This document shows positions 53,732 to 63,457 of a stretch of DNA of 64,000 nt, in pieces. Positions within the stretch are counted from its first letter, which is position 1; every line of letters begins with the position of its first letter. Location: NCBI GenBank assembly GCA_963920635.1, contig OY987298.1:18075647-18139646 (forward strand). The letters run 5' to 3'. Origin of the DNA: Pseudeuparius sepicola. Its lineage: Eukaryota; Arthropoda; Insecta; Coleoptera; Anthribidae. A program made the position numbers and the translations under genes. The notes below the pieces were generated by a model that was not told where the DNA came from, searched no databases, and worked only from the letters and a program-made list of their open reading frames with translations.

Positions 53732-54372
53732 GTTGTAAATGATCTGCGTGTCTGATGAGATCTTAGTTGAACCTCTCCTATTTAGCTGTTTTAATAGGAG
53801 TGGGCAGAGAGTGGGGAGACGGTCAAAACCTAGGAGAGTACCAGACCAGACAGGTTTCGACAAGTCTGGTCTGGTGCTCTCTTAGTATCTCTACTTGTAC
53901 CCTATTCCCTTTTCGAGATATTCGCAAATTTTTGATTTTTTTGAGTGTTGCAGCCATCGACCCTAGTGATGATAACTTTAAAATTTATGAATCTGGAAAA
54001 CTGAAATTTTGGACTGTCGTAGGCGAAAGTCAACTTTATTAAAAGGTGTGTATGCCATATCAAAATATTGTACAGGGTGTTCGGGAAAAAATTCCCAACA
54101 TCAACATCGAAAAATTGAAAAATCTCATTTTTTTCAAATGGAACCCATATTTTTTTATTGCACCATTGAAATGCTTGTGAAAAGACAGCTCAAAAAGATA
54201 TAACACACTATATGTCTAAATGAAGCGGTTGCTTCGTTATTACGCAAAATACGTATTTTTTTCTGCTCCATACCAAGGAACAACGGACCTTTTCTAATAG
54301 GCGGCCATGGATTTTCCATTTTGATTGTCATTTATTGTGTTCCAAACAATAAAATATTTACTGGTGACAAGA

Positions 54373-54540
54373 ATGGCTCAAATTAACTATTCTAACGAAG
54401 ATATTTTGAATATGTTTTACAGTCATGGAGAGTGTAAAAGAATTTTAGAAAGAACAATTAATGACGAAAAGAAAATTCAGAAACTTCGAACGAAATTTCA
54501 TAGTCCATGGCAAGATCCAAACAAAGAGAAGCAAATGTAA
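54373..54540 (+). pseudogene. DUF4817-type transposase N-terminus
   Basis: MAQINYSNEDILNMFYSHGE then CKRILERT fits the DUF4817 helix-turn-helix at the start of many insect mariner-like transposases. It stops after 55 codons and nothing catalytic follows. Confidence 0.5.
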
Positions 54541-54790
54541 ATACGTAACAGGTAAATAGCATAATATGAATAAAGTGTTTTACTTATATGTAGTTTCTTG
54601 TTTTTTCTTCTAGTACCTATTATTATGTAATTGTTATTGTTAGTATTATTTAATTTTGTATTGTTGCTTCTGAGGGAAAAAATATTATTAAATAGCCCTT
54701 AACCTTAACCCCTTAACCAAAATTTCAAATTTAAATTCGCACTCCTTCCCCGTAAACTTCTAATGAACCACTTACGTGAATCACCCTGTA

Positions 54791-56533
54791 TAACAGATGT
54801 ATCAAAGAAGTGTTATATTTTTTGTTATAAAATTGAAAATAAATTTGTATAAGTAGATGTTGCTGAGACCTGCTGCGTCAGTGCCGGAATTCACCATTCG
54901 GTTTGTGCAAATGTGTATTTTCCCTAATTTTTTTGTTATTCGTTTATAGGTAATAATGTTGTTCTCTGTGTAAAATAAGAGTAATTTCGAAATTAAAGTT
55001 ATGGCTACTAGAGAAATGATGTGAAGCCAAGTCAGATTTTTCTGATTTATTAATTGCTGGCAATCGAAATTCCAATATACCTAACATTTTTCACAGCCGT
55101 TTTACTTTAACCCGTACCTACGCCATATTTCAATTCAACGAGAGTGGCGTGCGATCTTTTAAAATCGAGAATATTGAACTCACTTGTTGCACATTGTAAT
55201 ATACATATTTGATATTTAAACTATTATTTAATTAATTAAAAAATTTAAAAATTAAATAGGTACCAAGGTACCTACATATTTATAACAGGATTATACCGAT
55301 CAGTAGTGCCTTATACCATATTACCATAGATTAAAGAAGCCCTACAATTTTAAGCAAAATATTTAGTGTGGCGTGCGTAAATTTCAACAATGGTTCTGAG
55401 ACTCTACCTATGTGTAGCCATTGTTAAACATTTGACTTTTACTGTATTTTTTTTAGAAATTATTCGGAAACGACAATTTTTCACAAAATCGCGATATTGT
55501 TGGAATAACTTTTGGAATTTAGCATATATTTTTTGATGAATAATATCTAAAAAATATACTTATGCGTAGTCAACAGTCAAATGTTTAACGATGGGTCGAT
55601 TTCTAACGCCAGTGTAGATGTGCAATTTCGTACATCAACCTCAGCTTTGTTGAAAAATCTACAATTTTATCGATGCGCCTCAGGTACCCCTAAATTCTGA
55701 TACAAAAAAACAAAATAATTCGATTTTTAATTCTGAAAACAATTATAACGCATACTTAAGTAGTAAACGGTTGGTTTATATGTTATAAGTTACTTAGCTC
55801 GAATGGACTAGGTTAGTAAATTTCGTGCTGGATCACTGCCATCAACCCAAATTCCCACCATTGATTAAGGTATGGGTATCCTTATTCACTGACCACACCT
55901 ATAAAAAGAAATAAATGCTAAGTAAATATTATGAGTTAGGAAAATACTAGAAAAGAAAGCAGTATGTTGAACTTACTGCTTTATTACTTTCAAATATACT
56001 TGTAATGAGTTCTTTCCGAATTTTAAACAGTGCAGTAAGTGAGTCATGCATGCTATGCCCTTTTTTTCTATGAACATTAAAATCCTTATAAATATAGATT
56101 GATAAATTAATACCCAGTACAACACTTGCTTACTGCTGTTTTCTGCAGTAAAAGTGATGTTAAAGAAAATGGCAGTAAACTAAATATTGACTGCCATCTT
56201 ATTTTGTACTACTGCCCTTTTCGGTTATGACGGCAATACAGTTTCATGTCAAATTTAATTACTCCTGTTTTACATGTGAAAAACTATGGTCGAGAAAATT
56301 AAAGCGCGCGTGTCAAAAATCACTTGTGCGTACATAAACATGTAATAATTTTTTTCGACGATTTTTTAAATTTTCTGCTATAAAACAAAAATCAGGTAGC
56401 AAAGCAGTTGGATATGGATGACGTTGTTGTTTTGTTTGTTAAATTGCTATGACATTTTATAGCCAGTTCCCGTCACTTCTGGCCAAATAGAAATCAAAAA
56501 TGTAATTTTCTTTCAAGTGCCATGAAATATTCA
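54791..56533. other. No recognised gene; weak inverted repeat at 55418-55610
   Basis: AT-rich. CCATTGTTAAACATTTGACT at 55419 pairs with AGTCAAATGTTTAACGATGG near 55585-55605, perhaps a small MITE. No ORF of note. Confidence 0.4.
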
Positions 56534-56541
56534 AGGAAATA

Positions 56542-57235
56542 CAGGGTTGCCAGACCTAGGGAAATTTCCCTATACCTAGGGAATTTCGGGCCAGCTTAGG
56601 GAAAAAGGGATTTTTATTTAATTCTATGCAAAATCTAGGGAATTCTTTATATCTATAATTTTTTATTTATTTGTGTGAAATGTAAATTCTTTGTGACCGA
56701 AAAATATTCTCCTCGCTGTATAAATCTCATAAAATCCGCTCGGAAATCATAACATTCGGGGAATTACTGAACGCTGTTCATGTGATTCCCCGTCGGTGAG
56801 ACCAGTGGCGGTATTTCACCGATGGGGAATCCCTAATCTCTGGGCTAGAATATAATATATAATAAGCCTCGGGCCTCGGTTTCGGGTAATTTCTCGTGGA
56901 TTCGTCAATGTATAATAAAAATCAGATATACGTAAATTTTTGTTTGTAAAGTTTTGACTTTTTTCCATTTTGTTTGTTTTTGATGTGATATATAATTATG
57001 TTTTGTTTGTTGGTGTATGTATATTGTGTTCACTAAATTCATTATATTTATTAGGAAAACTTTATTTCGATTTGATTATTAATACTCCTCCCGAAAAATT
57101 GCCAAAAATGCAAACGTAAATATTGAAAAATAAAGGGAATTCTAGGGTAAATATGGTTATCAGGTTGTTAGGGAAGTCTAGGGAAATTTCGGCAAAAAAT
57201 CTAGGGAATAAAAAAAAGATCATCTGGCAACCCTG
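56542..57235. mobile_element. 694-bp hAT-type non-autonomous element
   Basis: Ends CAGGGTTGCCAGA on both sides and an 8-bp target duplication AGGAAATA (56534-56541, 57236-57243). The subterminal regions repeat TAGGGAA-type heptamers many times, likely transposase-binding motifs. No ORF. Confidence 0.9.
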
Positions 57236-57243
57236 AGGAAATA

Positions 57244-57458
57244 TCCAGAGACAGTTTTTGCTTAAAATAAAAAAGTTATCAAAGTGCACAAAAGAAAATT
57301 TTGTAGAGGGTATTTTTCTTGATAAAACAAATAATGTAGTGTATACTCTATAGGTATCTCCGCCACTGGCTATTTGGGGAACCTGGTATTATCACATTTT
57401 GTGACAATTAATTACCGTATGCTGTGCACCAAATTTTGTTGGGATTTACACTGTAAGT
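57244..57458. other. Spacer
   Basis: Nothing recognised. Confidence 0.4.
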
Positions 57459-57537
57459 TTGAAACTGTCAGAGGGGCATGCGCAGTTTCGTTTTGTCGCT
57501 CTAAAAACGAAACTGTGCATGCTTCTGACGGTTTCAA
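57459..57537. repeat. 79-nt hairpin (pre-miRNA-like or tiny MITE)
   Basis: TTGAAACTGTCAGAGGGGCA...CAGTTTCGTTTT pairs with its inverse at 57500-57537 with only a few mismatches and one 2-nt bulge, loop about 9 nt. Its length fits a microRNA precursor. Confidence 0.55.
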
Positions 57538-57539
57538 GT

Positions 57540-57769
57540 CTTGCTGAAACAGACATAATAATAATAGCAACTGCGCACAAGCTCGCGTCGTTGCTTCTGG
57601 GGTATCTACTCCTATAGTTTAGAGTTTCGCGAAGGTGAGAATTGTTATTAATTTCCTTATATTATAATTCCGTTGTCTTATTTGTGAATAGACCGAACGT
57701 TGTTCGAATAAATTAAGGTCCAACCCTGCATTTATTTGACTTCCCGGTGTACCTCACTGGGCGTAGGAG
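57540..57769 (+). repeat. Possible solo LTR or element 3' end
   Basis: GC-mixed stretch with AATAAATT (57707) followed by a T-rich tail and GGTGTACCTCACTGGGCG. The composition resembles an LTR U3/R region, but no partner or target duplication was found. Confidence 0.2.
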
Positions 57770-57990
57770 GCCGTTACGCACCGGTTTCACCCCCCACCGT
57801 CGCAGCCCCAGCCTCCCCACTCCGCCGCCCCGCCCCCCCCTCCCGACAAGGACTATAGCCGGGTTTAAGGGCCGCTTGATTAATGGGATTTAAAGCCGGT
57901 TAATTCCCACCAAACGCTCTGCCAAAACTCCCGGGGCCCCCAAGTCGCGGGGCCGAACAGTTGGGTCCCCCGTACCAACATACGCGCCCG
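57770..57990. other. GC-rich island
   Basis: C-rich block (CCCCGCCCCCCCCTCCCGAC) with homeodomain-like TTGATTAATGGGATTTAA and GGTTAATTCCC sites. No ORF. Candidate host regulatory DNA. Confidence 0.45.
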
Positions 57991-58854
57991 ACTGAAACTG
58001 CTATTGTTACGGCACAAGAGGATTTGTGTTTTCAGTGTCACAACTGGTGTAGTAGGTGCTCACCTATAAATGGGATCAGTTCGTGCTGAATAGAATCAAA
58101 TTAAAGTTGTGCCGAGTGGGGATGCGCTATTTGAAAGACCTCGAACGTGGATCCGCAAAATCTAAACTAATCAAACCACTGCTTACATCTAACACTATAG
58201 CGTTTATTTTTGCAAGTGTTATGCAGCACCAGTGACTATATAATTTCTATAGTCACTGGCAGGACGATTATAAAGTAATGGCCGGGCCTTGTTCACTCAA
58301 TCGAATTTCGATATTTCGTACTACTAAAATGAAATTAATCACATAACTCTTTAATAAAATCCCCCTCAGCATCTTTCTCGTCAATACATCCAGGAACCCT
58401 AGTCAATACCTAATATTGTTATTAACTAAAAAATATATAAAAATTTTAAACTGCGCGCCTTAATTTGGAGCAATGAAATTGCGTTTGCGACGTTGCCGGT
58501 TAAACTAGTAATCGAAGCCCTAAAAATTCGATCTCCGTTCTAATCTCAGACGTGCAGATTGAAGCGAAATCGATTCTCTAGAGAAAGACAGTTGTATAAA
58601 CGGATGTCAGAACTCGACAGTGCAGACACAGGTAGTTGTTTTGTGGGTCGTGTGTCGTGTCTATATCAATCTGTCATGTCATTCTGTCATTCTTTAATGT
58701 AAACCGAGCTAATAAAACTAAATGTTTTTCTGAAAACCTGCAAAAAGTTAAAAGTCAAAGTGTATACCATATGCCGATTTGAAATCAAATTTAATTGGTC
58801 TTGTAATAAGGATGGTGATAGTTCTAGGCACTTATTTAGCATTATCAGTATTGT
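57991..58854. other. No recognised gene
   Basis: Mixed composition, moderately CpG-containing at 58440-58640. No ORF over 60 codons. Confidence 0.4.
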
Positions 58855-59089
58855 TACCTCCCTGAAGAACTGAAAAAAGTTATAGATCCCGTAATTAAGA
58901 GAAAGGAGAAAGGAATATTTTGGTCATCCGGAAAACCTTTCGATAACCATATCAGGGGATGATAAAAAACACATTCGAGAGTTAGCTTTAAGAATAATTG
59001 CAAAATGAAGAAGATCAACGGCAAAAACCAACGATGTCAGAATATTTCGAGTTAATAAATTAGGTTTTGATTGTCAAGAATATGTCTAG
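58855..59089 (+). pseudogene. Decayed coding fragment of an uncharacterised arthropod repeat protein
   Basis: Reads YLPEELKKVIDPVIKRKEKG, then after a frameshift near 58915 EYFGHPENLSITISGDDKKH, IRELALRIIAK, a TGA, and RRSTAKTNDVRIFRVNKLGF. The pattern (HPEN.L......HIRELAL.RI, VR.F..P.LN) is one I associate with a multicopy uncharacterised protein of arthropod and cnidarian genomes, probably element-borne. Function unknown. One frameshift and one internal stop show decay. Confidence 0.45.
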
Positions 59090-59489
59090 TTGTTATAAAC
59101 CAGATTTATTTAGGTCTGGACAACTTACAAGTTTGTGGGATCGTTCTGCAAGTAACTTTTAACTTAAAAAAAGGGAAAAACATTATTACTAATTAGGTTG
59201 AGGTTATTTTGAGGTTATTTTTTTATTTCTCTTTATGGCCTCTGCTATTTTCGAGCAATCTAACCACTATGGGGCGACATACGGTGCCAAAGCTTGGGGA
59301 ACCATGAAAGACCCACCCACTCGTGCACCGCCACGCCGCCCCATGATATTGCGGTCATGTGTTATGTCTATTTGGCTTTTGCCACAAAATATAAGTTAGG
59401 TAAATTTTATTCTTCTTCAGTCTTCACAAATCTCAAATAATCAAAAATCAAAAACAAAAAAAAAGTATGAAACAGGCCCATTTTAACTG
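59090..59489. other. No recognised feature
   Basis: AT-rich spacer. Confidence 0.4.
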
Positions 59490-60459
59490 GTAACATTGAA
59501 TATAGACCGTCAGACATTGACAGATTTTCCTTACTGATTTTCTCATTTATGCCTTGGAGAGGGTTGAAAGGTAAATCGATGTTGAGTCGGAAAATAGTAA
59601 TTTTAAGTTTGGCCCCCGGGGAAAACATATGGAAAATTCGATTTTTCAAAACAGAAAAAGAGGTACTAATTCTCACTTATGCCATGTTCACCGTATGATT
59701 TCTTATACTATTCCGACCTCGAAAACCCAAAGGCATAAGTGTAGCGTGTGGAAAAAGGGTTGAATTAAGGGTTTGGCAGATCACACAAAAAATGACTTGG
59801 TTTACTGACTCCGTCAGTTATGCCGTTCGAAATGGTGAAAACTTATATCCTCACTAGCCCAAAAATTGATTGGCAGAAGTGACGCGTGGGGAAAAATGCA
59901 CTTTTGGGTCGGAAAATAAATCGGAAAATTTTTTTTTCGTCAACTGATTTTGTCAGGGATAAAATGAATTGCAACAAAACTTTCTATAGTTTCAGAGGCA
60001 TAAGTGCAGAAATCAGTTGACGAACAAAAAAATTTTTTTCCGACTTATTGTCCGACCCAAAAGTGCATTTTTCACCACGCGTCACTTCTGCCAATCAATT
60101 TTTGGGCTAGTGAGGATATAAGTTTTCACCATTTCGGACGGCATAACTGACGGAGTCAATAAACCAAGTCATTTTTTGTGTGATCTGCCAAACCCTTAAT
60201 TCAACCCTTTTTCCACACGCTATAGACTTATGCCTTTGGGTTTTCGAGGTCGGAATAGTAGATATAAGAAATCATACGGTGAACATGGCATAAGTGAGAA
60301 TTAGTACCTTTTTTTCTGTTTTGAAAAATCGAATTTTCCATATACCTAAAGAAATTACCGCACCACATTTTAAAATTGATAATTTTTGTAATTTTTGGCA
60401 ATATTTCAGGAATTAAATTTTATTGTGAAAGCACGCTCTATATGGAATATAAAAAATGA

Positions 60460-61313
60460 ATTAGTTTTACCTGTACCTATTCTTGTTTTCTCATTATATG
60501 TTTTTTTGTATAACAATAGATTTGGGCTTTCCTTGCCAAGTTATTTGGGTCTACAGGGTGACCCAAGAGTATTTTTTATTTATATTTCAATAACGGCGCT
60601 ACTTAAAAATTTGAAATTAAGTAGTTTGGTAGGTATGTGTTATCTACTTACTGGAAGATGCCTTAGGGTAGTTTATTCATTTACACACTGCCCTAAAAAA
60701 GGGTATAAACTATCAACCCCTATTAATTTTTTTGCTCGAACTTTTTTGTGGGTCATTTTTGCGTATAACAAATATATGATTTGTGTAGCCCTTTTATTTA
60801 AGAAACTTTTTCCCTCTATACATTTTTTCTCGAAAATACAATATTTTTCCTACAAACAATAATCTCTACACTATCTAAACAGTTTAACTGAAAACTTTGC
60901 AGGTAACAGTAAACATTTTTCCCCGGTTGTTTCATTGTCTCACCGTAAAAGCATAGCCGAACGATACTCAGAAGCCTACTTTTAGTAGGTATAATAATTG
61001 ATTAAAGCCTACTATTAGTAATTGATAACTACTTAAGTAAATTATTAAGTTTTATATATTTTTGGAATGGTAATTTTTTGCTCTATTAAAAAATGCAGAA
61101 ATATACAGGGTGTTACATTTAAAAATTTTTTTTTCATCGGTAACTCTTAAACCATTGACTTGAAAAAAAAAATGTAGTAGCAGCGTTGGATTCTACGTAA
61201 AAAAGTGCTTTAGGAATGTTTTTACAGAAACACAAAATTTTCAACCCGAAAATAATTAGTTTTACCTGTACCTATTCTTGTTTTCTCATTATATGTTTTT
61301 TTGTATAACAATA
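60460..61313 (+). repeat. Identical 60-bp direct repeat pair
   Basis: AATTAGTTTTACCTGTACCT and the following 40 bases occur without change at 60460-60519 and 61254-61313. They bracket about 735 bp. A hydrophobic 155-codon frame (60395-60862) crosses the first copy and is probably fortuitous. Confidence 0.85.
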
Positions 61314-61414
61314 TGAAGAAATTCGTGGAATGATAAATTTAATTTTAGTAGTAATTTTTACCGCCCGGCGTCCATTGTCAGTACAATTTGACGTTTTCTG
61401 TTTTCTTTATTTTT

Positions 61415-62439
61415 ATGGAACGCGAGTCTAGGAATTTAACGCGAGAAGAATGTGCGCAAGCGGTAATATTGGTAGAAGAAGGCTGGAGCTGCCGAAGAAT
61501 AGGTCAGAGGTTTGCTGTCTCCCATACATCGGTATCTCGAATTTTGCAAAGATATAGGGAGACAGGTGATCACTCAAGAAGACCTGGACAAGGCAGAAAT
61601 CGTGCCACAAATGCGATTCAAGACCGTTTTTTAAGAGTTTCGGCTTTAAGACAACGGTTTGTAACAGGCTCATGCTTGCAATCCCAGCTTCTTGAAGTGG
61701 AAGGTGTTCGAGTAAGTACGAAAACTGTTCGTCAGCGTCTCAGGGAAGCTAACTTGAGGCCTCGTATTCCTGCTGGAGGGCCAGCCTTGACGGTAGATCA
61801 CCGTAGAGCTCGGTTAAATCACTTGGGTTGGTTGGAGGCGGATTGGGAACGAGTTCTCTTTACGGATGAGACCAGGTTTTGCCTGTATATAATTGTGACA
61901 GACGTGTTGATGTTTACCGACGACCAAATGAGCGATATGCACAATGCAACTTTATGAACACGGCTTTATTCGGTGGGGGATCAGTTATGGTCTGGGGCGG
62001 AATTTCATTGACCTCGCGCACGGACTTGGTGGTGCTAAATAATGGCAACCTCAATGCTGAGCGTTACATATTGGACATTTTAGAGCAGCATGTTGTGCCA
62101 TATGCACCTTTTATCGGTCCAGATTTTTTGTTAATGCAAGATAATGCCAGACCTCACACTGCACAGGTGGTACAAAATTACCTTACAGAGGTTGAAATTA
62201 ATGTTATGGAATGGCCGGCACGCAGTCCGGACCTCAATCCAATTGAACATCTTTGGGACATTCTTGGCAGACGTTTACGAGATCAACCAAACCCACCTAA
62301 CAACCTACAAGAAGTGGGACTCCGACTGGTGCAAATATGGAATGATTTGGATCAGAATGACATTCGGTCGCTTATTTTAAGTATGGGTCCTCGATGTCAA
62401 TCTACGATCTTAAGTAGGGGTGGAAATACTCGATATTAA
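61415..62439 (+). pseudogene. Tc1 transposase, one frameshift
   Basis: The start MERESRNLTREECAQAVILV (61415) is chosen as the first ATG matching family starts. Residues 8-60 form the paired-type HTH (GWSCRRIGQRFAVSHTSVSR), followed by GRPGQGR-like linker and a second HTH. The triad is LFTDETRF (D), LMQDNARPHT (D) and SPDLNPIEHLWD (E), with 34 residues between the second D and E. A 2-nt insertion (extra AT) near 61888 shifts the frame right after the first catalytic block; the rest is open to 62439. This is the best-preserved Tc1 gene in the window. Confidence 0.92.
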
Positions 62440-62755
62440 ATCGATTTTAGGATTTTGTTTTTCTTTAATTACTTGGGTTTTTTGTTCAAGAGTTATTTTT
62501 TGGGCACTAGGTATAAATATGGGTAGATTTTTGTTGAATTGTTGATTAAATAAAGTTTACCAACACATTTTAATATTCTTTTATAAATTTCAATAGGTGG
62601 TGCGTTAATTTCTTGGGGCAGTGTATGTTTTCCCCGGGGGCCCAATTTAAAAATTACTATTTTCCGACTCAGTCTCGATTTACCTTTCAACCCTCTCCAA
62701 GGCATAAATGAGAAAATCAGTAAGGAAAATCTGTCTCTGACGGTCTAATAGGGAA

Positions 62756-63457
62756 TTACCTTAATCAATGCTGGTAATTTTTGAAATACAGCGTTACATA
62801 GTACCTACATATTATATACCTTTTGAGTAGGTACCTAGTACCTACTTAAATTAATTAAACACGTTTTTTAAGTCGTGTTTTAAAAACACCGAAGCTAACC
62901 TAATAAATTTGCCAACGGATTTTTAATTACGCTATGAAGTTACCTGCAGTCGTGGGCTTTTCCGGAGTGTTGCCAGAGCTAGTACAAATGTATAAATCTA
63001 GTACCTATATTTTTTAATTCCTTATACAAAAATACATTTTTAATAATTCTAATTTGGACCGACGCATGACGTCATATTATAGATAATAATTTAAATATCC
63101 AGCTTTATTACCATTTACGTTATTTTTACAGTAACGAGTTCTCTTTGAGGTATTTTGCAGTTTTGTAGGTGTGACAACATGAAATTTTCAAGCTCATAAA
63201 GATAATCGTATTATCGTATACACACAGACGACTACCTACGTGAATTGCAGAAGAATAAAGACTATTTTGGAACTACGAAATGATCTGTTCAACCAGTTGA
63301 AGAAGCGACAATTCTAGGTATTATATTTTGAAAGAATATTTTGTAAAGTACCTATATATGCAAGAATGAAAGTAGAAAATTTTGTTTAAAGCCCCAAAGT
63401 GAACCAGTGAACCAGTGAACCAGTGAACCAACTACCCTGGGTGAGTCAGAATATACA
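62756..63457. other. No recognised gene
   Basis: AT-rich with several GTAGGTACCTA-type motifs (62810-62850). A 10-bp direct repeat GTGAACCAGT occurs about three times at 63400-63428. Confidence 0.4.

Larger units (their letters stand above)
40175..53895. mobile_element. Giant palindromic element, AG...CT termini, 6-bp target duplication
   Basis: Both ends read AGTAGAGATACTAAGAGAGC inwards. TGTACC flanks it at 40169-40174 and 53896-53901. Arms (40175-45395 and 48121-53895) pair throughout, with small indels outside 45000/49000 and larger ones inside. The axis holds about 365 bp of single-copy sequence plus a piggyBac element. AG termini, 6-bp duplications and inverted repeats fit the description of Polinton/Maverick elements, but none of their genes is present, so it would be a non-autonomous or entirely different unit. 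Confidence 0.75.
48121..53895 (-). repeat. Right arm of the giant palindrome
   Basis: Inverted partner of 40175-45395, about 0.5 kb longer. Extra material is concentrated near the axis: a hairpin at 48142-48177, a LINE 3' end at about 48645-48966, about 275 bp at 49010-49290, and one more 108-bp unit. From about 49320 outwards the match to the left arm is nearly perfect. Confidence 0.85.
39926..54788. mobile_element. Mariner-like element split by the 13.7-kb palindrome
   Basis: Terminal repeats CAGGGTGATTCACGTAAGTG at 39926 and, inverted, at 54788, each at TA, match for about 75 bp. The left part (39926-40174) and right part (53902-54788) join across one copy of TGTACC to give a ~1.1-kb element containing a helix-turn-helix ORF (54373-54540). 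A further TACAGGGTGTTCGGG-type end at 54071 inside the right part means two elements could be mixed here. Confidence 0.6.
60343..62623 (+). mobile_element. Tc1-type (DD34E) transposon
   Basis: Flanked by TA (60341-60342 and 62624-62625). Ends pair imperfectly: inverted right CACTGCCCCAAGAAATTAAC (then GCACCACC), left TACCTAAAGAAATTACCGCA. A nearly intact transposase gene occupies 61415-62439. 60520-61253 is extra sequence between two identical 60-bp repeats and includes TACAGGGTGACCC-type ends, so another insertion lies within the 5' part. Confidence 0.85.
59490..62755. repeat. Palindrome interrupted by a Tc1 element
   Basis: 59490-59975 is repeated inverted as 59980-60342 plus 62624-62755. 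For example GCCTTGGAGAGGGTTGAAAG near 59550 is matched near 62690. The right arm is cut at CCATA|TG by the Tc1 element at 60343-62623. Arms are about 485 bp with small differences. No coding. Confidence 0.85.

Noticed and set aside
60395..60862. 155-codon hydrophobic ORF
   Set aside because: Low-complexity AT-rich composition. It spans the 60-bp repeat and a TACAGGG-type element end and has no family resemblance, so it is probably chance.
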